64,000 nt of DNA from a virus, in the IMG/VR virus record IMGVR_UViG_3300042465_007464, positions 45,601 to 109,600 of that record; one strand, 5' to 3'. Both the position numbers and the translations under genes were made by a program. Under the pieces are notes generated by a model, which was not told where the DNA came from, did not search any database, and saw nothing but the letters and a program-made list of their open reading frames with translations. Below, piece after piece: positions 27,891 through 37,883 of the stretch. Numbering within the stretch: the stretch's first letter is position 1; every line of letters starts with the position of its first letter.

Positions 27891-27909
27891 ATTTCTTATA
27901 TCTTTATAA

Positions 27910-28560
27910 TTACAAAGTTACTTTTTTAACTGTTATTTTTACAGTAACTGAACCACCGGTTTCATTACCAATAATAGTAACGGTAGCGGTACGATCGGCA
28001 TCTGTAAATTGTTTTGCAGTTATAGAAAATTCTAGACCTGTTTTATAATCAGTGGTAGCATCTGCATTAGCACTATCTCCAGTAAAACTAACCGTAGTTC
28101 CTGTCGAAACTAATGGTGCGTCTTTAGCAACAGTTAACGTTGCGACTGATGTATCTGATAATATAGCAGTATAACCATAATTTGAATTACCAATTGTAGT
28201 TGTACCATTTGTTGTACTAGGTACTATTTTACTAGATGCGCCAGATTTAATTGTCAATGCAGTTGATGCTACAGAAATTATTGGTATTTGTTTAGTATTT
28301 TTTGGCAATGTAATCAATTTATATTTCAATGCCTGCGTTTCATCAGGAACTGCTTCAAGAATTGGCATATTATCAATAATAGTTCCATAATATGCAGAAC
28401 CTAATGGATGATCTGTATTCCATAACGAATAATCAATTTCATCATCACCTAACGCAAATTGCGTAATTTTAAATTGATCTGTACCTTTTGCTAATAATTC
28501 GCGTCCTTTCAATGTCAAAATTGCATCAATTGTTATGCTACTATTATCTAAATATCCCAT
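27910..28560 (-). CDS. Structural (tail/baseplate) protein with Ig-like C-terminus
   Basis: 216 residues. The N-terminal MGYLDNSSITIDAILTLKGRELLAKG...FALGDDEIDY pattern is typical of a baseplate-cluster protein in T4-like marine phages. Residues about 95-215 are a Thr/Ala/Val-rich beta sandwich resembling bacterial Ig-like domains (SVTVKITVKKV end). AAGG precedes the ATG with a late-type element just upstream. Confidence 0.78.
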   Translation of the reverse strand: MGYLDNSSITIDAILTLKGRELLAKGTDQFKITQFALGDDEIDYSLWNTDHPLGSAYYGTIIDNMPILEAVPDETQALKYKLITLPKNTKQIPIISVASTALTIKSGASSKIVPSTTNGTTTIGNSNYGYTAILSDTSVATLTVAKDAPLVSTGTTVSFTGDSANADATTDYKTGLEFSITAKQFTDADRTATVTIIGNETGGSVTVKITVKKVTL

Positions 28561-28579
28561 GTTTTAACCTTATTTTTAA

Positions 28580-28587
28580 ATAAATAT
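28580..28587 (-). promoter_or_regulatory. Late-type ATATTTAT element
   Basis: ATATTTATTTAAAAATAAGG on the coding strand, about 20-27 bases before the ATG at 28560. Confidence 0.5.
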
Positions 28588-28595
28588 AAACAACG

Positions 28596-31500
28596 TTACT
28601 TTTTACCTATGTTTCCTTTACCTCCTTGCGGTTGATAAAACAGCTGCGTTCCTTTTATGTTTCGCCATTCTACAACCGGACCTCCATCTATAGTTTGTTT
28701 AGAAACTACGTTGAATGCTGGCGAAGAAATACGAGTACCAGCGAATTTACTTCTGTATAATCCTGTTGGTTGTAATCCTCGTGCAACGGATCCTGTAATT
28801 ACAGGTGCCAATACTTCATTTATCCAATACGGCGTATCCGCTTCAATCCATGTGCTACCTGAACGAATTAAACTAGTTCGCGTATATGTAAATCCAGAAT
28901 AACGAGAACCGGTTAAATATCCTTGCAATTGGTCATCGTCATATCCGGTTAATGATGTTATTTTCGTTATTTCAGCATCGTATGTTGAATATTCACTCGA
29001 TGCAGTTGGAACCATGTCAATTACAACCGTATTCATATTGTATGAATCAACTTCATATGATACATCAAGTAATATAGTATCTTTGCTACGTTCTAGAACG
29101 TTTGGTTGTATTAATAATCCAGTTAATTTATTAGCACGTGCTGGTAATAATTGTTCCAATTGTTTAAAAAATGATAAATCGAACAATATAAACATGTTTA
29201 TGTACGCATTGATATCATTACGAGATGAATATTTTTTCCAATACGTTTGTGCAAATTGTTGCAATTCAGGATATGATTTTTCATTAACCGTTCCAGGATC
29301 GCCAACATATTCATCCAATGAAATATATCCAAATTGTGCGAATATATCTTCATTTATCATAGTTTGTGGAGAAAAATAAACTCCCAATCTATTACTGTCT
29401 AACGGTGCTTTATCAAATTGACTGCGTTCCGCACGAGTTATAACATCTAGCGGCCCAATTAATTCATTATCTTCAATACGTATTTTGTTATCATCGTGAG
29501 TTCCTGATCCTAGTGATACTGCGTCATAATAATATGTTTCTTCTATAGAATCATATGGATATGTATTTGTCCAACCAACAAATGATGCTGATATATTAGA
29601 TGATACGGGTTGTATACCTGTTAAACTACTAGTTGCATTATGATTGATATTTTCAGTTAATGGTAAACGAAAAATCAATTCATCATATGAATTCGCATTA
29701 CCATCATAAGCAGCAGGTGCTTTAACGTGATTGTTAAATGCTGCATCTTGCAAACTGCTAGTCCACAAACGAAGTTCTTGAAGTTGTCCTTGTATTCTTG
29801 AATAACCAACTGAACTGCTTGCCAATGTAAGTGTACTTGTACTAGCAAATGATGCCGTTGCTGACGCGGACACTGCGGCTACAATTTTACCATACTTAGA
29901 ACGTTTTGCCACAAAATCTAAATTAGTTCCGTTAGTTCTTAATACGGTAGATATCCAACCTCCGTCAAACATTTCCATGTTAGCAGATGCAGTACCATTG
30001 ATTTGAAATTTACCTAATGTACCACTTGCAAAATCAATATCTATCGTATTCGAACCAATAGTATATAAATTCATTTTGCTTGACATTGTTGGATTTGTAA
30101 CAACATTATCTAATCGAAAACGAAGTTCTACGGATTGTATCGGTTTAGTATAATTTACCGTAACAGATCCTGATGGATTTTTTATAGCATCTAACGCATA
30201 ATCAAAATTCAATTTTTGATATACAGGCGCTCTTTCAATACGAGGACCGCCATATTCGTTGATACTTATAAATGATTGTGGAATACCATAACAAGAAAGT
30301 AATGCTTGTACGCTTCGTTTAGTTCCTTTACTTTTAAGAAGCATTGGCAAATTATTTACGATGCGTCGCCATACTGCATAAGTTTGTTCATTGCCTGGTA
30401 ACGAAGAACCTTTAACTGAGTTTGATCCGGTTAATGGAGTTCCATTTTCGTCAGTACCTAATATATATTTCCATAAATCAGCTGACTGTTTGCCGTTTGT
30501 TAAATTCCAACCAAATTGTTTTGCGACTGAATATAACAATTCATTCGGCATACCTAATTTAGGATTTTCTTCACGTTTATTGATTTGGGTCATGTGATTA
30601 ATATACGTATATATTATATCGTAATGATGACCTAACATGTTAACGAATGTAGTTAAATCTAAATTCAATTCATCTAAACGCATATATTCTGGTATTGCGT
30701 TGATTAATTGATTGTTATTCAAAGAATCATAAAGTGATGCCGTTTCGTACAATGCATTGTACCAAGCATCAAATGTAGATGTAGTCGTTGCAACTAACGT
30801 ATATGGGTATGTAGTGTTTGTTTTTGGAACTGGTAATATGTAACTACCTGTTACCGTCGCAACGTTTGGCGAAGGATGTGGGGCATCATATGTAGTTAAA
30901 TTAGAAGATCCAGATTGATAATACAAGTATTGTTCGAATGCATCAAATCCGCTAATTAAGTTAGTTCTTTGATTAGCATAATCTGCGGCATTTGTAGTTG
31001 CAACACTTCCAGAAATTGCTAATATTGCTGAACGTTGACTTGCATAATATTCTAGCAATTCTAATTTGTATCTAAAATTAGCTAAACGTTCCGTTGCTGA
31101 ACTATAAAATATGAAATTATTAAAATCGGAATAATCAATATTCAATTTTATTCCAGATAAACTTCCAGAAAAATACGTATCTACAATCTGTTGTGATGTT
31201 TGTGTCGAAGAACCAAGTAATTGATTCCACGTCTTGAATCCAGTTGCGGCAGATGTATCATATGAATAATTTGCTTGCCAATTTGGATTTGCTAATTTAT
31301 TGTATTTAGTTTCTTCACTACGCGTAGAAATTGTTACGGTATCTACGTACGGTGCTTTTTGTTCTAAAACTACCCAACATTTAAAATCAACTGCAATTGT
31401 ATCATCTAACGGCTGTTTTAATTTAACGTATAGATAATCACCAACCACTACACTATTAACATATGTAGCCGTACGGTTTCTGCTGAAGTTTAATAAATAT

Positions 31501-32003
31501 GTTTCGAAATACGGACTTGATGTTTGTTTGACCGTATTGATGTAAGTTGAAATTTGTTTTAAGAATGTAGGATTATTATCATCGATAGCACGTAAACGTA
31601 CTTCCGTGCGATCTGGAGAAATTTCATCAATTCTTAAATATTGTTCTTCATAACTACCAATTAAATTTTTAAAGAAATTAATTACAATTCCAAAATTTCC
31701 TGAAGTTAAATTTAAACTTTCGAATTGTGTGTATAAGTCTATTGCGACTGGCACAGATACATATGTAATTTCAGCACCTGTTTTTTTATCGCGATATGTT
31801 GGAATATTTTGTACTAATGGCGTTTTATGTATACCAGTAATCCACGTATCTTCTGCATATACGTGCATTTCAATTCGAGAATTGGTAGTTTGTTGTACAA
31901 TGCTAGGATCTACAATTCCAATGTTAGTTGTCAGAAACTGCGATTTTGCCGGCTCTATACGAGCTGGAAATGTTTTAACGATATTTCTTAGTTGTTTTGC
32001 CAT
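28596..32003 (-). CDS. Large baseplate/tail structural protein
   Basis: 1135 residues, beta-rich with a central helical region. Segments include PSFLKQISTYI-like loops (PTFLKQISTYINTV here), LNLDLTTFVNMLGHHYDIIYTY, a long MLLKSKGTKRSVQALLSCYGIP motif and a lectin-like stretch (QLQELRLWTSSLQDAAFNNH). The helical motif with GTKRSVQALLSCYGIP recalls a conserved domain of large baseplate proteins in marine T4-like phages. It is separated by four bases from the following gene and belongs to the baseplate operon. No catalytic motif seen. Confidence 0.8.
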   Translation of the reverse strand: MAKQLRNIVKTFPARIEPAKSQFLTTNIGIVDPSIVQQTTNSRIEMHVYAEDTWITGIHKTPLVQNIPTYRDKKTGAEITYVSVPVAIDLYTQFESLNLTSGNFGIVINFFKNLIGSYEEQYLRIDEISPDRTEVRLRAIDDNNPTFLKQISTYINTVKQTSSPYFETYLLNFSRNRTATYVNSVVVGDYLYVKLKQPLDDTIAVDFKCWVVLEQKAPYVDTVTISTRSEETKYNKLANPNWQANYSYDTSAATGFKTWNQLLGSSTQTSQQIVDTYFSGSLSGIKLNIDYSDFNNFIFYSSATERLANFRYKLELLEYYASQRSAILAISGSVATTNAADYANQRTNLISGFDAFEQYLYYQSGSSNLTTYDAPHPSPNVATVTGSYILPVPKTNTTYPYTLVATTTSTFDAWYNALYETASLYDSLNNNQLINAIPEYMRLDELNLDLTTFVNMLGHHYDIIYTYINHMTQINKREENPKLGMPNELLYSVAKQFGWNLTNGKQSADLWKYILGTDENGTPLTGSNSVKGSSLPGNEQTYAVWRRIVNNLPMLLKSKGTKRSVQALLSCYGIPQSFISINEYGGPRIERAPVYQKLNFDYALDAIKNPSGSVTVNYTKPIQSVELRFRLDNVVTNPTMSSKMNLYTIGSNTIDIDFASGTLGKFQINGTASANMEMFDGGWISTVLRTNGTNLDFVAKRSKYGKIVAAVSASATASFASTSTLTLASSSVGYSRIQGQLQELRLWTSSLQDAAFNNHVKAPAAYDGNANSYDELIFRLPLTENINHNATSSLTGIQPVSSNISASFVGWTNTYPYDSIEETYYYDAVSLGSGTHDDNKIRIEDNELIGPLDVITRAERSQFDKAPLDSNRLGVYFSPQTMINEDIFAQFGYISLDEYVGDPGTVNEKSYPELQQFAQTYWKKYSSRNDINAYINMFILFDLSFFKQLEQLLPARANKLTGLLIQPNVLERSKDTILLDVSYEVDSYNMNTVVIDMVPTASSEYSTYDAEITKITSLTGYDDDQLQGYLTGSRYSGFTYTRTSLIRSGSTWIEADTPYWINEVLAPVITGSVARGLQPTGLYRSKFAGTRISSPAFNVVSKQTIDGGPVVEWRNIKGTQLFYQPQGGKGNIGKK

Positions 32004-32007
32004 TATG

Positions 32008-33033
32008 TTATTCTATAGGAAAAAATTTATTTTCCGATATCGTTCCTGCATTATTATTAAATTTAAACTTTTGTCCCGTAGCAAGTGTTTTTTGTCCAAC
32101 TTTTGGGCCTCTGCCTTGCAAAGCAGCCCCACGACCGTTTGATTTGAATAGTACCGTATCATCGCCTATCATCCATATACCTGCATTCTTTTCTGTATTA
32201 GCAGGATACCACCCAAATAAACATGGACTGGTCGGTGCATCTACTACTTCAATGATCCAATATGCTGCATCGTTTAATGAATATGCAGTTCTTCCAGCAA
32301 CTACTTCAATTAAGTAAGTATCATCCGTAACAACATCATTCATATCTACAAAATATTGAAATTGTATAGTAGGATATTGTCGATTAGGCGAAAATCCATA
32401 AGTATTAGAATCTCCTGGATATTCTGCTGTGTATAATACTACTTCTGAATGAAATGTTCTAGGCGATTTTTTATTTCTGCGTTGAAATAATAAATTATAA
32501 CCAGTAGCTTTGCCATCTACCGAAGCATCGACTCTAAATTGAGTTTGTATAGTAAAACGAAGCGTTTTTCCTTGTTCGCGTAATGTGTCAATTGTTTCTC
32601 TAGTTAATGTATATGCGTTAGTTGTAATTTGATTAGCATAAAACCAAGGCAATTCTTTATATCCGCTTGATGAAGTTATGCCATCAAAATACCACCATAA
32701 TGATGGAGATATAGTATCTATTCGTTCGTATGGTTGCGGTTGATTTCTACTATCTACGGGTACGGGTAAAGATAATTCCGTTTTAGGTATTGTTTGTTCG
32801 AATTCAGCAATTGCCAATTCGTCTGTTGCCGTTACAAGTGTTGTAACTGGAAATTTAAAATATCGAAATTGTGTATCTAAAACTCGCAATGCAGACTTAG
32901 TAGTAATTTGATTAGTTACCGGATCAATTAACAGTAATGGATTATCTGTTGCTCCTTCTTGCATTGCAATATTACCTGCTGCATCTCTAGGAACGATATT
33001 TGGATCTTTTGAACTATTTTTAGTTTGTGCCAT
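32008..33033 (-). CDS. Structural (baseplate) protein
   Basis: 341 residues, beta-rich, beginning MAQTKNSSKDPNIVPRDAAGN. It contains SLWWYFDGITSSSGYKELPW and RFTIQTQFRVDASVDG, then a GAALQGRGPKVGQ loop near the C-terminus. It overlaps the next gene by one base (shared A of TAATG type), indicating translational coupling in the baseplate operon. Family not recognised. Confidence 0.75.
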   Translation of the reverse strand: MAQTKNSSKDPNIVPRDAAGNIAMQEGATDNPLLLIDPVTNQITTKSALRVLDTQFRYFKFPVTTLVTATDELAIAEFEQTIPKTELSLPVPVDSRNQPQPYERIDTISPSLWWYFDGITSSSGYKELPWFYANQITTNAYTLTRETIDTLREQGKTLRFTIQTQFRVDASVDGKATGYNLLFQRRNKKSPRTFHSEVVLYTAEYPGDSNTYGFSPNRQYPTIQFQYFVDMNDVVTDDTYLIEVVAGRTAYSLNDAAYWIIEVVDAPTSPCLFGWYPANTEKNAGIWMIGDDTVLFKSNGRGAALQGRGPKVGQKTLATGQKFKFNNNAGTISENKFFPIE

Positions 33034-34151
33034 TATCTAACTACTTTAAAATAAACTTTATCGTCTACGTATTGCTCCATGAATCCATCTTTGATTTTGA
33101 ATTCTAAACGATAATATCGTTCCGGCATAAACCCGTTCATATCAATATGAATGTAATTACTGGTGCTATCGCAACTTAATTTATTATAAATATTATCGTA
33201 CGGAATAATGGCTTCATCCGTAGCAGCATCAAATACTGCGTAATACGATGATGTAGGAAGATATTTAACTGTTTGTGTAGGGAATAGATTGGTAGGAGAT
33301 TTTCTCGGATATTTGTCTCGTGCATACACCCTAATTTTAGCAATCTCAGTATCTTTATATTCAGGTTTTACTTTGCTGTAAATTAAGTATGATTCAAGAT
33401 CAGCCTGTGTTAATGATCCTGTTGTAAATGTACTGTTATCCCAATATGCTGTTATTTTAGGAACATATATAGTATGCGTATCTCTACTAAAAAATCTTAC
33501 ATAACCAGACACATTAGGATCTAATTCATCTGTGTCAGAAAATTGTAGTAAGAAACCATAATTAGGTATAGATGCGCCACCACTACCACTCAACCAAACT
33601 TTTACAGCAGCCGTAACATCCATATTAATATCAGTTGTGCGATATGAAAATGATTCAGATGTAATTAGTCCCGCAGTGCTACCATTCGATGCTGATTGAA
33701 ACATCCACGAACTACCAGTACCGCTACCTGATATGTATAGTGTACTAGTACCAATTCTTTGTTGTTGACTCGATGATATCCAAGAAGATCCGGATTGCGG
33801 ACCATTCCAAGTTACACCATCTGTTGTAGTCGCAGCTTCATATCCGGTACCATTTTTCCATGTTTCGCCTACTAATTTAGCATATATTGCATATTCAGAT
33901 GGCAAATTTTTTGCGTGTGTAGTATATAATTGTAACATGAACTTACAATCATTTACCGTTTTTCCATATGTAGACAATGATGCAGAAATTTCAGACATAT
34001 CAAATTTGATAAGACTTCGAGATTTTAACAAAGTCTCCCCTTGCGTGTCTAAACGTTTTCCGATTTCTAATACTTCATCTAAACCAACGTTGCCATCCGG
34101 TGTTGTTTCGTATAAAGTGGCATCTTTTTCTGCATAAAATATTCTAAACAT
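33033..34151 (-). CDS. Structural (baseplate/tail) protein
   Basis: 372 residues, beta-rich. The start MFRIFYAEKDATLYE resembles DNRLR-type jelly-roll virion proteins that describe rod-like or carbohydrate-binding parts. DVTAAVKVWLSG and NYGFLLQFSDTDE are typical of such beta domains, and the C-terminal YYRLEFKIKDG..YVDDKVYFKVVR looks like a final strand pair. It lies between gp6-like and other baseplate genes. Family not certain. Confidence 0.77.
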   Translation of the reverse strand: MFRIFYAEKDATLYETTPDGNVGLDEVLEIGKRLDTQGETLLKSRSLIKFDMSEISASLSTYGKTVNDCKFMLQLYTTHAKNLPSEYAIYAKLVGETWKNGTGYEAATTTDGVTWNGPQSGSSWISSSQQQRIGTSTLYISGSGTGSSWMFQSASNGSTAGLITSESFSYRTTDINMDVTAAVKVWLSGSGGASIPNYGFLLQFSDTDELDPNVSGYVRFFSRDTHTIYVPKITAYWDNSTFTTGSLTQADLESYLIYSKVKPEYKDTEIAKIRVYARDKYPRKSPTNLFPTQTVKYLPTSSYYAVFDAATDEAIIPYDNIYNKLSCDSTSNYIHIDMNGFMPERYYRLEFKIKDGFMEQYVDDKVYFKVVR

Positions 34152-34161
34152 TTATTTTCCT

Positions 34162-36042
34162 TTAATAATTAACTACGCGTCCTCTAATATCACTGTTTGG
34201 AAATTTTATTTCAAATATGCTTGGATCTAGAGATGGATAAATAATTCCGGTTTTTGTAGCACCTTTTAAATCGTAAGTATTTCCAGAATATCCATCTGTA
34301 GTTTTATATAAATTTTTGAAATTAACTGCAATTACACTTTGTACGCCTTTAATATTTGCTACGGTAGTAATTACATCCGTTTTGATTATAGGTTGGTTGA
34401 TTTGCCAACGATCCGTATCGAAATATGTTTTCAATGCATCAATACATTTTAATAAAACTTCATTGCTATTGTAATTTGAAAGAACTGAAATTTCAAAATC
34501 AATTCCAAAATTTATGATAAATGCATCTTTTATATTTACGGCATCTGTTAAAATACGATAATAATCTAAATACGTTTTGAGATTTTCTTTAACTGCTTGA
34601 TTCAATTCCGTTAATTGTTTAGAAGCATTGTAGCCTAATACATATAAATTTAACGCATACGGATTAGGCACGCGTGCTTGTTGAAAACTTTGTTGAGAAA
34701 TTTGGTCATCGGGTACTATATATGCTTTTGCAACACTACCAAATTTTGCTGGCATTGAATATGCACGAATTATGTAATCTTCTCGAGTTACTAAACGATT
34801 TTGAGTTGCAAAATTAGCTAATGCATTATTTTTAATATCTTGCAACGTGTCTGCAGTTTTTCCTCCTGTTGCTGGAACACTATTAGAAGCAGCTATTGTA
34901 CTTTTAACAAAATTTACCATAGCACCCGCAGCAGTAGTATTAATATCATCATCGTATAAGACTAATTTTATATCAGTTAATACGCCGCTTGGAATATTAT
35001 CAGTTATACCATTTCCGATAGTATACGTTACAGTTAATGTAGTATTTGATGGAGCTTGTCCGTAAGTTCTAGTATATAAAAAATTTGACGGATCTAAATC
35101 TACATTAACTTCTTTTCTAACTCCCGATAAACCATTACCTACATTGGTAGGATTTGGAACTAGCTCTTCATCATTGTTATCAGATATACCAGCACCAAAT
35201 TGTAGTTCTAAACGATTATCGCTTCGTAATCTAGTAATGAATCGTTTAGCAGTTTTCTTCATTTTAAGTAAACTAGGAGCAGATGCTCGATATTGTGATA
35301 AAGTTGGATCATTTTCTGCCAAATTCGGAACTGATTCAAAAATAGTATCTTGTGCTAAATATGGAACTTCATACCAATTATCGCCATCTGATTCAGTTAT
35401 CGAAACAATTTCAATTACATTAGTTTCTGGTAAAACAATTTTATCGTATGCAACTGGAGTTGTAAATGTATATGTTGCAGTTTTTACTTCACCTGAAACG
35501 GCTTTAACTTGTTTTTTCAATAAATAATACGTAGGTTGTTTAGTAGCATCATCAGTTTGATATACGGTAACTTCCGTTGTATTTATAGAAGATGAATATT
35601 TGAAATCAACTGCATCTAATGTTCTAAATATCGCAGCACCATTATTTTGTTTTACTTGCATTCCCGGTTTTATCGACAATGCATACGTATAATCGGGACG
35701 ATTAGATGTACCAGTACCAATTGATGGAACTAATTGAAATATATCCAATGTTACATATGCAGGAACTGCATTTCTTGCTGAATAACCTAAAGAACGAGCC
35801 AAATCATAAATATTTGAACGTTCCGTAGCTTGTTCTAACATAGATTCTTTTAAATTGGTATCAGCATAATATGATAGTACATCACCAACATACGCAGCCA
35901 ATTCAATAAACAACGTACCTGGAGATGAATCGCTAAAATCAGTATAAGTGTTCGGAAAATACTGTTTAGTAAAATCAATTAAGTTTTTTCTAAACTGACC
36001 GAAATCCTTATTTACATATGTTACATCTTTTTTTACGTTCAT
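34162..36042 (-). CDS. 6: Baseplate wedge protein (T4 gp6-like)
   Basis: 626 residues. The N-terminal FTKQYFPNTYTDFSDSSPGT-like segment, followed by LFIELAAYVGDVLSYYADTN and ARSLGYSARNAVPA, is the signature of gp6/baseplate J wedge proteins. gp6 dimers hold the wedges together and join gp25 and gp7/gp53. The length is close to T4 gp6 (660). The upstream gene is gp25-like, as expected. GAGG precedes the ATG. Confidence 0.93.
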   Translation of the reverse strand: MNVKKDVTYVNKDFGQFRKNLIDFTKQYFPNTYTDFSDSSPGTLFIELAAYVGDVLSYYADTNLKESMLEQATERSNIYDLARSLGYSARNAVPAYVTLDIFQLVPSIGTGTSNRPDYTYALSIKPGMQVKQNNGAAIFRTLDAVDFKYSSSINTTEVTVYQTDDATKQPTYYLLKKQVKAVSGEVKTATYTFTTPVAYDKIVLPETNVIEIVSITESDGDNWYEVPYLAQDTIFESVPNLAENDPTLSQYRASAPSLLKMKKTAKRFITRLRSDNRLELQFGAGISDNNDEELVPNPTNVGNGLSGVRKEVNVDLDPSNFLYTRTYGQAPSNTTLTVTYTIGNGITDNIPSGVLTDIKLVLYDDDINTTAAGAMVNFVKSTIAASNSVPATGGKTADTLQDIKNNALANFATQNRLVTREDYIIRAYSMPAKFGSVAKAYIVPDDQISQQSFQQARVPNPYALNLYVLGYNASKQLTELNQAVKENLKTYLDYYRILTDAVNIKDAFIINFGIDFEISVLSNYNSNEVLLKCIDALKTYFDTDRWQINQPIIKTDVITTVANIKGVQSVIAVNFKNLYKTTDGYSGNTYDLKGATKTGIIYPSLDPSIFEIKFPNSDIRGRVVNY

Positions 36043-36044
36043 GA

Positions 36045-36503
36045 TTAACCTCTATATTCTAATACTTGTTGTACATTCAATGTGCCAGATTCATTGGCGT
36101 TTATTTGCATCATATATATTCGTTCGCTATTCAATGAAAATGTGATAGTAACTTGTACATCATTTGCAATTGTAGGATCTTCATACGACGTTTTACTATC
36201 AATTGAAACTAAATTAATTTCCGGTATCCAACGATTTACCGCATCTGAAATAATTTCATTGATATCTTGTTTTAAAAAATCATTGCTTGGCTCGAATATT
36301 ACATCTAATAGTTTTGTACCAAATGTAGGATTATTATATCGTTCTCCAACTCTAGTTAGTAGTAAATTTTTTAAATTACTTATTACTGCGTCTGCAGAAG
36401 TACGCGTTGATACAAATACAGCCGATCCATTGAAGTTTGAACTAACTCCAATTGAATTATCATTAGAAACATTATCATCTACAAGCTGTATTTTATATGC
36501 CAT
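36045..36503 (-). CDS. 25: Baseplate wedge protein (T4 gp25-like)
   Basis: 152 residues of the GPW/gp25 family. Diagnostic segments are VISNLKNLLLTRVGERYNNP and FGTKLLDVIFEPSND, followed by a beta region ending NVQQVLEYRG. gp25 nucleates sheath assembly from the wedge. It is separated by two bases from gp6-like and overlaps the upstream gene by one base. Confidence 0.93.
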   Translation of the reverse strand: MAYKIQLVDDNVSNDNSIGVSSNFNGSAVFVSTRTSADAVISNLKNLLLTRVGERYNNPTFGTKLLDVIFEPSNDFLKQDINEIISDAVNRWIPEINLVSIDSKTSYEDPTIANDVQVTITFSLNSERIYMMQINANESGTLNVQQVLEYRG

Positions 36504-36988
36504 TATTTGCCTTTCTTAGCATCAATTGCTTTCATTAACGCAGAATAATCACGTGTCATTGCCGCAGCAACTTCAGGTTTAACTTCATAAACTTTACCAG
36601 TTTCAGGATCTTCCATTACTTTAGGAGTTGCAGTAGGTTGCATCATGTTTTGACGCATTACGCCGAATCCTATAGCATCTCGAGATGTCATTCGAATTTC
36701 ATCCATACCTTCTGTCATCATGTCTCGAAAATTACTCATTGGTTGGTTTTCACGAAGTGGCTCAGTTTCATTAAGAATGTCTGCAAATGGAGTATCTGTA
36801 AATACTGCAGTTGATTTTTTTCTTGAAGGTGTAACTGTTTTAGAAACTGGCTTTGATGATTGTTTCATTTCAGTAATTGTAGACTGTAATCCTTCTTGCA
36901 AGATTTCAGTAAGTTCTTGCTTAATTGCCATTCGTATTTCTTCACGAATAACTTTTCGAAGAATTGTTGCAAATGTTTTTGAATCCAT
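36503..36988 (-). CDS. Baseplate-cluster helical protein, unknown function
   Basis: 161 residues: an amphipathic N-terminal helix (FATILRKVIREEIRMAIKQE) with LTE, a disordered Ser/Lys/Thr-rich middle with motif FADILNET, and a C-terminal GKVYEVKPEVAAAMTRDYS. LxE and IxE tripeptides occur, but no leader of the cargo type. A late-type element lies upstream. It may be a small tail assembly protein; family not identified. Confidence 0.7.
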   Translation of the reverse strand: MDSKTFATILRKVIREEIRMAIKQELTEILQEGLQSTITEMKQSSKPVSKTVTPSRKKSTAVFTDTPFADILNETEPLRENQPMSNFRDMMTEGMDEIRMTSRDAIGFGVMRQNMMQPTATPKVMEDPETGKVYEVKPEVAAAMTRDYSALMKAIDAKKGK

Positions 36989-37003
36989 ATGTACTTTTTT
37001 TAT

Positions 37004-37011
37004 ATAAATAT
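37004..37011 (-). promoter_or_regulatory. Late-type ATATTTAT element
   Basis: ATATTTATATAAAAAAAGTAC on the coding strand, about 16-23 bases before the ATG at 36988. Confidence 0.5.
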
Positions 37012-37016
37012 TGTAA

Positions 37017-37874
37017 TTATAAATTTACGGGGTCACCCCAAGCATCAATCGCAGGTTTAGGTCCATAAATCTTATTATTAGTTATATTAATGTAATAATC
37101 GCCGACTTTACCTAAATCAGCCGAAGGAATTCCAGCTTGTTGATATACTTTGCTAGGTGCTTCAAGCAACGACGTTAATAAATTTTGTTGTTGTTCTAAC
37201 AATTGTTCTATAGTATCGGATCTTTGTTGTAAATCACTTTCAGACACATTAATATCTTTATAAAATTCAGTAGGAACTAAATCATTGTAATCAGTATTAC
37301 CATCGGCACCTAAACTAGTATCATCGAATGACCCAGATGGCAATGATATTGCATCTACATTTCCATTACATACAGCTGAAATTTTTTCTAAACTAGCAAC
37401 TAATGGTGGAGATATTGTTTGCAATTTTGATGTAATAGAACCAGGAACTGTTGAAAATTGTTCTAAACTAGATAACGCATTAACTATAGTAGCATCCTGT
37501 ATTGCCGTTAATTGCGTTGCTATGAATAGCGGCGCAGTTACTGGATTAGATAATTGTGCAATTGCAATTGAATTTTTAATAGCAACCGCAACTTTTACAG
37601 CAGATTGTATTTTATTAATAGTTTGTTGTATTTTAGGAATTGCTGTTTGTACGTCTGTAATTTGTTTTTGTATGTCAGTTAACTGTTTTTTAATTTGTTG
37701 AACTCTAGGATCATCACATTTCGCATCAGCTGGTAATTTTATAGAATCTTGCACAGTTTTTGATACATCTTGCAACAATTTATCTGTTTGTTGATCAATT
37801 TGTTTCATTGCGGCACTCACAGCTTTTGCTGGAAGTTTTGGTATAAAATCTAATGGTGGTACTATTGCACTCAT
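37017..37874 (-). CDS. Coiled-coil structural protein with fibre-like C-terminus
   Basis: 285 residues. Residues about 25-100 form a long coiled coil (QQIKKQLTDIQKQITDVQ, IPKIQQTINKIQ), followed by a hydrophobic VTAPLFIATQLTAIQ region and an acidic segment. The end LGKVGDYYINITNNKIYGPK resembles the GDxYxN..xxIYGPK ending common on phage fibre proteins. AAGGA precedes the ATG. It is probably a tail or baseplate component; specific role unknown. Confidence 0.75.
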   Translation of the reverse strand: MSAIVPPLDFIPKLPAKAVSAAMKQIDQQTDKLLQDVSKTVQDSIKLPADAKCDDPRVQQIKKQLTDIQKQITDVQTAIPKIQQTINKIQSAVKVAVAIKNSIAIAQLSNPVTAPLFIATQLTAIQDATIVNALSSLEQFSTVPGSITSKLQTISPPLVASLEKISAVCNGNVDAISLPSGSFDDTSLGADGNTDYNDLVPTEFYKDINVSESDLQQRSDTIEQLLEQQQNLLTSLLEAPSKVYQQAGIPSADLGKVGDYYINITNNKIYGPKPAIDAWGDPVNL

Positions 37875-37883
37875 AACTTATCC